A stretch of 31,602 bases of DNA from Chondrus crispus (taxonomy: Eukaryota; Rhodophyta; Florideophyceae; Gigartinales; Gigartinaceae), in the NCBI RefSeq assembly GCF_000350225.1, contig NW_005178523.1, positions 3,517 to 35,118 on the forward strand, written 5' to 3'. Of the stretch, positions 9,278-19,359 are shown one piece after another. A program made the position numbers and the translations under genes. The first letter of the stretch is position 1, and each line of letters begins with the position of its first letter. The notes below the pieces were generated by a model, which saw only the letters and a program-made list of their open reading frames with translations, did no database searches and had not been told where the DNA came from.

Positions 9278-9619
9278 CGAACGTTATTTTAGTCTAGCTC
9301 TTTTTGGGAAGTAAACTGTAGAGAAAAGCCATCAATAAACCTTAAATATCCGTCGGTGTGTTCTTGCCACATGACTACTTGACGCCTCAATTTATTTCAT
9401 GCCTTCCTGTTCAAAAACAGTATGGGGCACCTCTTCATGCTTCAAGTACGCCTCCGCCATTGTGCTTTTCTATGCATGCGCCAAACCGCCACCGACTTGG
9501 AGCCTATGTTGAGAATCTATGTTGAAGCAAAACGTCTCATGTCTACCCCTCCTTCATATCAACCCCAAACCAGTTACTTCACCTCTTCGTGCATATCATG
9601 CTTGAGACAAAACACGGCT
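9278..9619. other. 3' flank of the accessory gene
   Basis: No gene seen. It holds the poly(A)-like aataaa near 9334 for the plus-strand accessory gene and then the downstream end of the minus-strand WD40 fragment. Confidence 0.35.
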
Positions 9620-10079
9620 TCATCCAGACATGATATATACATCAGAAAAACCAGACACCGCCACTGTCCCGTTCGCACATATTGCGACGCTCACAACAGA
9701 ACTCACATCTCCATCAACCGTCTTTTCCAAGTGCAACCCGGTGCCCACGTCCCAAAGAATCACTGCACCATCGCATGCCCCACAAATTGCTCCTCTCCTG
9801 TTTGCGCTTATCGCATCGCTCCGTACACCCTCGCTGTCACAGCGACCCGCTGTCACAGTGGCTGTCACAGTGGCCGCTCGTATTGTTCCAAACTCTTGCT
9901 CCCGACTTCATGTCCCATAATAGCACTTCTCCGTCCTCTGACCCAGATATGGCGCATGCCCCGTCAGAGCTTATCGAAACGCTCCCCACTCCAGTCGTAT
10001 GCCCTATTAACACGCTTCGCAATTGCACCTTCTCCACATCCCAAACACACACACTGCCGTCATCGGATCTCAATTGCAA
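9620..10079 (-). pseudogene. WD40-repeat gene fragment inside the Harbinger transposon
   Basis: Two minus-strand frames, 10079-9837 and 9868-9620, encode successive WD40 blades: DGSVCVWDVEK, then SVSISSDGACAISGSEDG with EVLLWDMKSG, then DGAVILWDVGTG and SVAICANGTVAVSGFSD. The frame changes at a microrepeat at 9833-9870. Further upstream, VDHIWDISGK near 10090-10120 in another frame may be an earlier blade, joined by another shift. WD40 blades are protein-interaction propellers and not part of Harbinger proteins. The fragment lies between the two convergent transposon genes, in the same sense as the transposase. It looks like a captured or earlier host gene piece; start, end and several blades are missing. 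Confidence 0.7.
9833..9870. repeat. Microrepeat (GCTGTCACAG x3) breaking the WD40 frame
   Basis: GCTGTCACAG begins at 9833, 9849 and 9861. The two spacings, 16 and 12 bases, add up to 28, which is not a multiple of three and explains the frame change in the WD40 fragment. Tandem slippage is the simplest cause. Confidence 0.8.
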
Positions 10080-10274
10080 GAACTTAGCTACATTTTACCA
10101 CTGATATCCCATATGTGATCCACCAATGCTGCTGTGAGCTTGCGATGAAGTCCTTTAACTTTTATGTCATCAGACACGTATTGCTGCCCCATGAGGAGAA
10201 TTAAAAAAATCTCCAGACTGTACCGGTTGATAAACAATATCTGTTTCATCTTCGTGTATATCAAAGATCGTACT

Positions 10275-11446
10275 TCATCCGCCAGACCCATCCCCGTTGT
10301 ACGTTTGCCGTCTTGTTTCGACAGTCATGTTGTGAAGTATGACAGCAGCTCGAGCAATGACTTGCATCCTTGAAACTTTCCACAACTCACTTGCTGTATA
10401 AAGAATTTTATATCTTCGAAACAGCACACCAAAAACTCTTTCAACACATTTTCGAACTCCCTCCTGTAGTTTAGAGAATTGTTTCTCCTTGTTGGTTGTT
10501 GGCTCCGTAAACGTTTTTATAAAGATCTTCCATACTGGGTATATCCCGTCGGCCAGATAATAGTACCAATTAAAGGATTGTCCTGCTACAACATATGTTG
10601 GGTGGGTTGACGGGAATTCTCCTGACAACACTCGATTAAAGTGTTGGCTAACAGCCAGTATGTTAAGGTCGTTTAATGCTCCAGGTAGTCCGAATTGGAA
10701 TGATCATATCCATAGATCCAGAGAACACACTACTTCCATTCTGACGCTAGGCTTTCCCTCCTTGCCGACCATGATGCCCTGTAAGGCTTTGGGGCAATTT
10801 TTCCAGGACCAACCCGCACAGTCCAAACACCCTATACAGCCCGGGAATCCAACTGCTGCGAACTGTTTCTCAATGCGCGCAATATCCTCGTTGGCAGGGT
10901 CACGGAGATAACAATACCCAAAGCATTCATCCACCGCTTTACAGAACTCCTGTACACACAAAGAGCCTGTAGTTTCGGACACATCGAATAGGTCATAACT
11001 GAGATCTGATGGTAGGCCGTAGGATATTTGTCGCAATGCGCAAATAACCTTAAGCAACGGAGTAATTCCTAGCCTTCCAGTAGCATCAGGACGAAGCCCT
11101 TGTCGCATATACTCTGACGAAGCCACGATGGCAGTACAAATTCGGGAAAATTGAGCACGAGGCATTCGGAATCTGCGTTCAAAAGCAATCTCAGATTGTT
11201 CTGGTCCGCACTGATGTGTATCTGGCCGCGGAAGGATTCGGGCCAGAAGTACTTCAACATGTAGTGTAAATGTGCGCCGGCATAATTGCGGTGAATGTTC
11301 GCAGCCTTCCCTAACGCTGATCCACCGTGTACTGCGTCCCCAGTTAGCAGCGTAAGTCCTACCATTTGCATGCAAAATGATACAGCAACGGCTTCGTCCG
11401 TATCAATGCAGTCGTCTTCCAAGACCGTTTTGGCTTTGGAACTCAT
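10275..11446 (-). pseudogene. PIF/Harbinger DDE transposase, broken by one frameshift and one TGA
   Basis: The ATG at 11446 opens the family's N-terminus (GGSALGKAANIHRN, HYMLKYFWPESF). The frame then shifts by one between about 11185 and 11225, and the protein continues with FERRFRMPRAQF and a helix-turn-helix-like part. The catalytic triad is visible: D in GCLDCAGWSW, D in YYLADGIYP and E in VERVFGVLFRR. A TGA at 10704-10706 follows CSLDLWI, where relatives have tryptophan; downstream sequence continues in the same frame (FGLPGALNDLNIL) to a stop at 10275. Such transposases move DNA by cut-and-paste with short TA-rich target duplications. A very short intron at the frameshift cannot be excluded, but the TGA alone should inactivate the copy. 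Confidence 0.85.
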
Positions 11447-12326
11447 TTAAGGAGGTGAAAATGGAACGCGGTAGTCACTTGGAAGGGGGCAGTTTGGAAT
11501 TCTTCAATTCCCGTTTTGAGCGTTTTGGTGGATAGGAGGGATACAGCGGTGGCAGGTCGGGCCGCAGGTACAGTTGATCGAGGTCCAGAGATGCAAGTTA
11601 GCGGCGAGATGCCGGCACGGAGAGACGAAGCAGTGATAGGCAGATTCGACAATGAAGAAGGGATGAGTTTGTTGCACGGGTGTCGAGGTGCATTTTAAAA
11701 ATCATGTCTACTTGTTGAAGGTTGAAAATGGATAGGATGAGTGCAAACCTCAGAGTTCCAAACTGTTGAAATGAAATCTAGCATTCCACAAAAATGGACT
11801 GGCCACCATATTTCGAACACTTGGCATCAAATTGGAATTGAAACCCAACATGGGTGGAGATGCTCTTACGATACAACTATTGATGACATTAGGGAGATTA
11901 CGCCTAGACAATTCTGGAAATAAAATTACAGAATTCTGCAATACGTGTACTACTTGTAAATAATTGCAGAATTCTGCAATCGTGTCGTGATTGTGAGGAC
12001 AGAACGAGCCGTTTGGTTCACATGGAAATCTCTGTTCTCTTTACTCCCCTGTCACTTCTTTTTCCCCACCCTTCAGGGTCGCCTCTGCTCTACTCGCTTA
12101 CTTCCACCGTCGCCTGTCCTCCGCCAACAGGTGATAGGTGTACATGCTGTACACCTGTTCTACGCGTACCGTTGTACGGTTCGCGTCACGTGATGGCAGA
12201 ACGTCGCGCCGGTGACGAGTGTTCGTCGAAACATTTCCTACATCGATGTTGCGATAGTAGCCTTTGGCTTTTCTATCGCGTGATGACAGGCATCCTGTTG
12301 CGACAACATGGTAGTGACTCGGTGCG
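11447..12326. other. Non-coding stretch between Harbinger and copia remnants, with small palindromes
   Basis: No gene seen. It should hold the right end of the Harbinger element and the 3' end of the copia element; neither terminus was resolved. Structures seen: cagaattctgcaat twice, the second inside an 18-bp perfect palindrome at 11963-11980; a hairpin with 9-nt arms at 12136-12156; and an adjacent one with 11-nt arms (one mismatch) at 12162-12186. Confidence 0.4.
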
Positions 12327-15300
12327 TCAGGTTTTTGTTGTTGTGTTGTTGCTGATGTGCAGGGCCTCCTTCATAGCTCGGAATTTCGAAGCGGGGAGTG
12401 GTTTGGTGAATATGTCAGCGAGCATGGCCGTTGATGGTACGTGCAGGACTTGGATGTTTCCCGCGTTCAAGTGAGTTCGTAAGTAGTGATGTCTGAGGTC
12501 AATGAATTTGCGTCGTTTTGTTGGTCCGGTATTTTTTGCCACTGTTATGGCTGCTTCGTTATCTACGTACACAGGTGTCGGTTCTTTGCTTAATAGCTGG
12601 ACCTCACTCAGTAGTCTTCGGAGCCACTGCGTGACTTGTACGTTGCTTGTGGCGGCTATGTATTCCGCTTCACATGTCAAAAGGGCTTGCATTGATTGCT
12701 TTGTCGAGTTCCAAGCAATGGGTGATTTGTTGTATAAGTGCACGCCTCCTGATGTTGACTTTCTGTCACCAGCGTCGTTTCCGAAGTCGACATCTGACTA
12801 TGATTCCAGTGAAGATGGCGATTGTTCCTGTCTGCTGGGTTCTTGTATGAATGTGCATAGTTTCGGATGCTCTTTTGCTGTTCTGTATATTATTCCTTCG
12901 TTTTGTTCGCTTGAGGTAGCGAACCAGCCTTTTCATGTGCAGCCAGTGACGGCGTGTCGGGGTGTGTGTGGCTGCCGCCAATTTGTTGACTGCAATTGTT
13001 ATGTCCGGTCTCGTGGAATCTGCTATATATCTGAGCTCTCCCATTATGCTTTGATATTGTTCCTTGCGTTTGGGTGTGGGTTTGTCGTCTGCGGTTGGTC
13101 CATGCTATTTTTGACCGTTTGCGTAGGGGGTTTTGGTACTATTGGCTTCTGTCATTCTCATGTGTGCTAGGATGCTGTCAACGTAGTTGGGCTGGCTTAT
13201 TTTCTTTGCTCCGTCAGCGAAGTGTTCGACTTTCCAGCCGAGGTACAATTTGGGTGTGCCTAGCCTTTTGATTTTGTACTTGCGGCTGAGGTTGTTGTAC
13301 AGTTCCGTCATTAGCTGCTTGTTTGTTGCCACTACCAGAAAGTCATCGGTGCTTAGGGCCATGAGGATGAACTTGGTGGGGTTGACAATTTTGTGAAAGA
13401 GGCATGGATCATTTTAGCACTGCTTGTAGCCTGTGTTTTTAGGTGCCTCTGGGCCCCCGTCAGGTAGTAGTAGCCTCCCGATGGGCTTCCATATAAGTTT
13501 CCTATAAGTTTTCCTGCTTTGCTAGCGTGCTTGAGGGATCCGTTGAACCGTGGGTATTGTTTGATATACACAGGCTTTTCGTGCTTATATTTTTCGCGTA
13601 AGTATGCCGATTTTATGTCGCAGTGGTCGGCTTCTAGCCCTCCTGCTGCTTTGATTGCCAGTAGTAGACGCACTGTGGTTTTGTCTGCCGTGTATGAGGC
13701 TTTGTTTTCTGGGTTAAAGTGGATGTGTGGTTTCATTTTATCACCCCGCACTGAACATCTTGCCTTCCATTCTATGATTCTTCCGTTGGGCTCTCTTTTG
13801 TACCTGTACGTCATGGTTAGTGGTATGGGCTTGACTGGTGAGGGAAGCTTTTCGTGTGTCAGCCATTGTATTGCTTTTGCGTCGTCCAGTTTATTTAGTT
13901 CTGCATTATGTGCGCGTTCCCAATCTTCGGAGTCCGGATAGCGCCTGGCTTGTTTGAGGGATCGGGGTGGTGGTGTTGTGGCAGTTATTTGTTTTGGATC
14001 TGGGTGTGGTAGGTGGCATTTGAACGCATTCGTATGTATGTGGACTGGGTCGTTTTGGTGTGAATAGGGGTGGAAGTTCCCCGCCCGTATCCGATTAAAT
14101 GCGCCGTTGGTAACATTTCTCACCACAATGTGGGTGATGTCTGTTACATACATGTAACGTGCCGGGTATGGACGGCTTGCCAGCTTTTTCTTGGGCGCTA
14201 GTTGGGCGACGTGTCCAAGTTGGCCAAATTTATATATGTGGTGAATGGATGGGGGAGCGCCGAACCACGTCGTGTATGGTAGGTTTCCAGTCGTTCTGTG
14301 GCGTGTGAGATTGTACTTGAATGTCACGTTGCGTACGGCGTCCTCCCAGAATATGTCTGGTAGTTTGCTGTGGAGCAGTGCGGCTCGCGCCGCTGTCATT
14401 AGTGTTGCGTTTAGTATTTCCGCTATGCTGTTCTCTTGCGGTGTGTATGGTGTTGTTGTACGGAATTGAATACCTTTGGCAGCGTAGAAATTTTGCACCT
14501 CGGCTGCTACATATTCTCGTGCATTGTCCGTTGTGAACAGTTGCGGTGCGCGGCCGTGTTGGTTTGTTATCATGTTGACAATCTCTTTGATGTATTGGAG
14601 GATCTTTTTTCGCGTGTTGGTGAATTGCAGGATGGCATACTTCGAGTGAGTGTCTATGAATGTTATAAAGTATGTGTTGCCATGGATTGATTTTGGGGAG
14701 ATTGGTCCGCAGATATCGGATGACATCGCCACACCAATTTCATATTGGTGTGATCTCGACGGGTGCGGTTGCGGCCTTGTTTTGCCGTGCGCGCATCCGC
14801 TGCATGTTAGTTTTGGAGGAGTTTTCTTCAGTATGCTTGGGAGAGGAATCAGTTCTTCCTTTGCCATTTTTTGTAGCGTGCGAAGGTTTATATGGTTGAA
14901 GATTAGATGCCAATAGTAGAATGCTAGCGTTTTCTTATTTGTCTCGTGTGGGGGGTCTGGGTGCATGTCCGGTAGGCGTCGTGTCTTTGGCTCCTTGCGT
15001 GATTCGCTTTTCTGGTTTGTAGTGGTTACGGGTCGTGGGTCTTGTCGCAGTGCCTTAGATACTGTGGGCGTGGGGCTGGGGCTTTTGGTTGGGCGTGCTT
15101 GCCTGCTTGGCATGGTGCGTACTGCTCGTGTGTGACTTCCGGCCTTTGTCAGTAGACGGTATTGTCCCTTGTAGAATGTTGCTGAGCCTATGATTGTTGG
15201 GGGACGGCAATGGGTGTCGATGATTGAGGCTTTGGATGGCGAGAAGACCACATGCCCCCATTCTTTTGCGATGCCGTTGACAGACAGAAGATTGGGGCGT

Positions 15301-15400
15301 ATGTGGGGGTGCACGATTGCCGGTAGGCGAAGGGGGTACCCATTAGCTGTCATTATCTTTGTGGTACCTGTAGTATAAACACCCCCAACGGAGGGGGGTG
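12327..15400 (-). pseudogene. Ty1/copia retrotransposon pol, truncated at its 5' end and broken three times
   Basis: Order on the minus strand: post-protease linker; pre-integrase zinc finger (H181, H186, C216, C219, numbered on the 698-codon frame from 15449); integrase core D245 (SSDICGP), D308 (FTTDNAREY), E344 (NSIAEILN); reverse transcriptase with D611 in HCDIKSAYL; second RT aspartates in LSTDDFLVV; RNase H ending LADIFTKPLPASKF and TGA at 12327. Integrase before RT defines copia. Lesions: a frameshift near 13410-13420, TAG at 13105-13107, and a frameshift near 12900. Gag and the protease active site are absent because copia homology stops at about 15400, where another sequence begins. 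The RT motif reads S-T-D-D where the family has Y-V-D-D. A dead copy. Confidence 0.9.
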
Positions 15401-15553
15401 TATACTCAGTTCGTGCGGAGACCTCGATCGGCGGGAAGACGGGAAGCAACCCCAGCTAAGGGAACCGGGCGAGCTCGGGGTAGCAGTGGTAGAGCGGGTA
15501 ACGGTCAGGGACGCGCGCACGCGCGGGCCGATCTACGCCTCGACGCCCCGGCG

Positions 15554-16030
15554 CAGCGCTGGGTGACGTACCAGCGCTGACGGGCGGAGGCGGATCTAGG
15601 CTCGCTCGCGTGCTCACGCGTCCCCTGCCCGCTCGGTTCCTAACTAGATACGGGCTAGTGGGAACCCGTTCTAGAATAAGGGGGGGAGGTTGACCAAAAG
15701 CGTAGGTTCTGGACAAGCTCGTGCTTGTCCTCCCTCCACCGCCGTCGGTCGCTCTCGTATTTAATATACAAGTTAATCCTATCATACTACAGTACAGTAC
15801 GGACTGTACTGTAGTCCTACTGTAGTCAGCGCGGGTCGGCCCGTGCTGACTGTACACGTGTGTTACACGTATTAGCACACGTGTGCGTGCGCGCCCCGTA
15901 CACGTGTGGGCGCGTGCGGAGGTACTGTAGAGCTCGGGCTCTACAGTAGCCGATCTGATGTATATCTAATTCCGGTAAGGGGGGTTATACTACACCGGCC
16001 CCCCCTTAAGTGTGGACGTCCGCGTCCACA
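15554..16030. repeat. Cluster of short hairpins, most with four-base loops
   Basis: Successive hairpins: 15554-15579 (9-nt arms, 8-nt loop); 15644-15674 (imperfect); 15711-15730 (8-nt arms, loop TCGT); 15786-15815 (13-nt arms, loop ACGG); 15825-15850 (11-nt arms with one wobble, loop TCGG); 15923-15948 (11-nt arms, loop TCGG); 16011-16030 (8-nt arms, loop TCCG). Between them lie acacgtgt palindromes (15850-15910). Confidence 0.85.
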
Positions 16031-17466
16031 TGTGTTGGTAGAACCGGGCGTGTAGTCTCCCCCCTAGTCCGCCATTTCTAACATCTTCCCCATGGCGTGT
16101 CGTTTCTCTCGCGTTCCCTCTGGGCGTGCTCGTGCATCCCGACCTGATGCCAATGTCACCTCAAGCGTCCGACGGCGACCTGCTTTTGGGGCGCTTCCCA
16201 GAAGTCTCCCCCCTCGTTCGTCGTGTCCGGGCCCCTTCTTTCCGTGTGCTGTAGTCTGCCTTGTCCTTTCCGTCGGGCGTGCTCACCCTCTCGGTGCCCC
16301 TTTTTCGTAGCGCCAATGTTGACGTGCGTCGTCGGCACGAGGACGTGCAGCGCGAGCAGGTCGTAGATCGTAGAAACCGTCTCCCCGCCCCAGTGGGTCC
16401 TGCAATACCCCAACTAGCAGCTGTTGGTCCGGCGAAAGTGGCGGTGTACGCCATGTTACCCCACGCGAACGGAGCGTGGTACAGCGCGGGGCGGACCGCG
16501 AGGAGCGAACGCGAGTGCGCGAGGCGACGGTGAAGTGAAAACAGACGAGACGCGCTGCCGGGGTCGCCGTCGAGCGTGTCCCGGAGGCACGGCCCACTCC
16601 CTGACATCGCAACCTGCAGCGGCTTGCAGGGCCTCGTGCACGCGTGCGGGGGGGTTGTGTGCGGTCCCCCCGTCCTTTTTTATAAACTCTTGTGACGCCG
16701 TGTGCCTCGTCGTCTTGCATACGCCTGGTCAATCGCCTTCGTGGGCCTCCGTCGCGCAGGACCAGCCGTAATATGGGTCTGCTGCGACCCTCGATCCGCC
16801 CGTTGTCCGCGCGCCGCTTCGTTCTTCCCGTGCGACTTCTCCTCTCCTCTTCGACATCACCCGCGTGCGATTATGGGGTATCAATTTTAAAAGCATCCGT
16901 CCCCTTTGTGCTCCACCTGTGCCGGCGCGTAGAGAACTGTCCTCATAACTTCGTCGCCGTACGGTGCGGCAGTCGGTGAACGGCCCTGTACGGACGACGT
17001 GGGCGGCTGGGGGCCTGACCATGCGCAGGGCCAGGGTCCCCGCGCGCGCCAGCGGGGCCGTGATGGCGAGCCGGCGGTGCAGGGCGCGAAGACGCGCAGC
17101 AATGAGATGATGAGCTCGCGTAAAGGCGAATATTGGTGCTCAGGAGGTCGGGACGTGCGCGTTGTCTGGGGCGCAGCAGCACGCCGACGCGCGCGCGTGA
17201 AGGCGAGCGGCGCCGTCGGTGGCGCAATTGGCGTGCACGTCGTTGTCCGGCGACACGCACGGGTGTCACGGTAGCTGTAGTGCAATACCCGTCTCGGGTA
17301 AGGGGAAAAAAAGGAAGTGAAAAAGGAAAAAAAATTGGATACTGTAGTCCGGGTTTGGGGGACACACGTGTGCGACGAAGCGCACGATTATTTTAATTAT
17401 TTAATTTATTTACTGATTAGATCTAGAATCTAGAGCCGGGAGCTACTGTACTCGCCCGGCGGGGCT

Positions 17467-17504
17467 CTATAAAACTTAGCCCTTTGACCGAACAAGTCAA
17501 TAAA
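17467..17504 (+). promoter_or_regulatory. TATA-like box and poly(A)-like signal
   Basis: ctataaaa at 17467-17474 is followed 25 bases later by aataaa at 17499-17504. A TATA box and poly(A) signal this close together fit the U3/R region of an LTR read on the plus strand. Both motifs are common by chance, so this is weak evidence. Confidence 0.35.
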
Positions 17505-18077
17505 CCAACCCGAGCTGCCGGAGTTGAATGTCGCCTTGGTCGAAGTCCGTCTCTACCAAGACGCTCCCTTTTACCTAAGCCTACGGCATCCTCTATCGCT
17601 CGGGGATCCCTTTTCTCTTTCTTTTATTTCCCTATCGTTTTCTATCTCTAATTCTACCTATTTTCCCCTTATCTTGTGTTGGTGCCATCGGCCTCGGTTG
17701 CGACCGAACCGGTGTAGGTGTTTCGAGCCATCGGGCGGCACAGTTGACGTAGCGCTGCTACTTTCATTTCATCCCGTTGGGCTGCGTTGCGACGCCCCCG
17801 TCGAAGGCCTTGTCGCGTTACAAGGTGTCGGAGAAGCTCAACGAGCATTGGCCTTACAACCCAGTGGAACCTGTAATAATATGGATCCTTCCGGTTCGGT
17901 ATTAATCCGTCACGGAGGGGGTGTCCACGGTAGCGGTAAATTACAACGCCAGCAACCTCACTAGGAGAGTGGCTTGTGCGAGACCGAAACGGACGAAGGG
18001 AGATGCTACCCCTGAAGACGGGAGGTGAGTCCTAATTAGGAAGTTGGGGGCTAGCTCAGAGGGTATGGGGTAGCTGG

Positions 18078-18083
18078 TTTATT
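18078..18083 (-). terminator. Poly(A)-like signal in the array LTR
   Basis: AATAAA on the minus strand, in gag sense, about 210 bases before the LTR end. The same motif is present in the other two LTR copies. Position suits the R/U5 border of an LTR. Confidence 0.35.
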
Positions 18084-18089
18084 CTCCGG

Positions 18090-18430
18090 GAGGGAGGCAG
18101 TTCCTCTCTAGTACGTCTGCCTCCCTCGGGTCTCAAGCTACTGTACGACTACTGTACAGTAGCTATCATAACTACTGTAAGAGACACCTCCCGTGTACAC
18201 GTGTGTCACTGTGCCCCTGGCACCACGTGTACACGGACCTGTAAACTAGAACACGTGTGCTGTCACTGCAGCTTGCACGTGTTCACTACACAACGTATGG
18301 TACCTGTAAATTAGGCCACTCTAGCTACTGTAGAGCGTCCGAGAACGGAATTGTCATACTTCTACATTCCCCTCTTCTTGGACTGCGCCACGCCCCGGGG
18401 CGCACTGTGTGTCCGTTAACACACGTGGCG
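18090..18430. repeat. Hairpin series and cloverleaf-like fold in the array LTR
   Basis: Hairpins at 18090-18127 (11-nt arms), 18137-18163 (10-nt arms), 18191-18236 (13-nt arms, 20-nt loop) and 18249-18284 (9-nt arms). At 18386-18430 an outer stem CGCCACG/CGTGGCG encloses two inner hairpins (18391-18402 and 18407-18424), giving a three-way junction. The same fold elements recur in the second and third LTR copies about 6.11 kb apart. Confidence 0.8.
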
Positions 18431-18454
18431 ATGTGGCCACGACGCAGCTAAATT

Positions 18455-19198
18455 TCACTTCCGAAACGCGTGTGCGCCCTCTGCGTGCGCAGTGCCACGA
18501 GAGTAGCATCCACGTGTAGCGCGTACGCAATATTTTCGCAGATTTTCCGAATCGGTCTTTGCCAGCCTTTGGCGCACGGTGCCACTGCAGTAGCATCCAC
18601 GTGTCGCCCGTGCCCTATAATTTTCCCAGATTTTCCGAATCGGTCTTGGTACCCCCTGTGCGGGCGGCGGCACGCGCCGCAATTTGCGACGGGTGTGTCG
18701 CAACTGCGGCATACTGTACGCATGGGCGCATACAGCGCGCGCAGCCGAGACAGGCTGAGGGAGACCCTTCGTGGGGAGGCGCGGTGGTGAGCGCATTTTC
18801 CCTAATTGGGCCTTCCGAGCGCGACAGTCGACGGCGCGGGCGCGGGCGCGGGCAGCGAGGCTGCAGCAGGGAGCCGTGCACCGGGTGCAGTGCGGCGCGA
18901 GGGTGCGGGACGTGTTCATGGTCTCCCGCAATGGGGTTCGTCCGTCATCGGGGTTGTCTTCCTTCGTACTGTTCGGCGACGCCCGGTGCCTGCGCTCTCC
19001 CGTACAGGGTTTCTTCCAGCGGCTATCGTCGTCGCTGCGTCCATGATGGGTCGTTCGTGCGTAATTAATATCCATGTGGGGTCGGGACTTCGCCTTCGTT
19101 AGGCTAGTGACTGCCCGATCGGGGTTTTCCTTTGCCATAAAAAACGGCCTTTTTGCCAGTAAAACGTGCCTGGATTTCTCGTCTTCGAGGCTTGTCAT
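18455..19198 (-). CDS. LTR-borne open frame, copy 1 (247 aa)
   Basis: ATG-initiated frame in gag sense, rich in Arg, Ala and Cys, with no recognised family. The C-terminal third covers an 87-nt tandem repeat and so shows related peptides (ARATRGCY and VRATRGCY). It is present in all three LTR copies (247, 245 and 247 residues); the indels between copies are multiples of three. Opposite-strand frames of similar length are also conserved, so GC-rich composition may explain it. Possibly not translated. Confidence 0.25.
   Translation of the reverse strand: MTSLEDEKSRHVLLAKRPFFMAKENPDRAVTSLTKAKSRPHMDINYARTTHHGRSDDDSRWKKPCTGERRHRASPNSTKEDNPDDGRTPLRETMNTSRTLAPHCTRCTAPCCSLAARARARAVDCRARKAQLGKMRSPPRLPTKGLPQPVSAARAVCAHAYSMPQLRHTRRKLRRVPPPAQGVPRPIRKIWENYRARATRGCYCSGTVRQRLAKTDSENLRKYCVRATRGCYSRGTAHAEGAHAFRK
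18492..18655. repeat. 87-nt tandem repeat, two copies, LTR 1
   Basis: Copies begin at 18492 and 18579 with gtgccac and share agtagcatccacgtgt and agattttccgaatcggtctt. The same pair starts at 24609/24696 and 30720/30807 in the other LTRs, always with an 87-base period. Confidence 0.85.
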
Positions 19199-19359
19199 TG
19201 TAAATTAACGAGCTCCCATTGGACATTCCCTAAAATCGTCGTGCCTCAAACCGCCTCTTAGAACCGCCACCAATTTCCTTTTGGGCGTTCCCATTGGGCA
19301 TTACCATTTTTGGTCGATTTTTCACGTAACGCGCTCCACTCTCGTCCACCAGCTTGCCT

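Larger units (their letters stand above)
15400..17871 (+). repeat. GC-rich hairpin-laden block, possibly an LTR or remnant of another retroelement
   Basis: No convincing protein gene: several overlapping ORFs exist in many frames, as expected at this GC content. It interrupts copia at its left edge (candidate start TGTATACTC at 15399) and abuts the array's first LTR at its right edge. Its left third is packed with hairpins (15554-16030). Near its right end it has ctataaaa (17467) and aataaa (17499), then a pyrimidine-rich stretch (17588-17670). Just before the array comes cttaca-acccag-tggaacc, which resembles an LTR end followed by a primer-binding site. These traits and motifs shared with the array LTR (ctgtag and acacgtgt palindromes) suggest a plus-oriented LTR of about 2.4 kb. 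With no second copy in the window this stays a hypothesis. Confidence 0.4.

Noticed and set aside
9422..10087. 221-codon plus-strand ORF
   Set aside because: Antisense shadow of the WD40 fragment, which has clear blade motifs on the minus strand.
11485..11870. Terminal inverted repeat of the Harbinger element
   Set aside because: Short matches such as cagtttggaa and caattcc recur in both orientations, but no matching left end with a target duplication was found.
11984..12308. Possible 3' LTR of copia (TGTCG...CGACAACA)
   Set aside because: No polypurine tract next to it on the minus strand and no second copy to compare.
12502..13170. 222-codon plus-strand ORF, apparently membrane-like
   Set aside because: Antisense shadow of copia RT/RNase H; the hydrophobic look comes from the complement of copia codons.
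15456..17365. Overlapping ORFs of 60-150 codons in the hairpin block
   Set aside because: They occur in several frames and both strands of GC-rich DNA and have arginine-rich, motif-free products.
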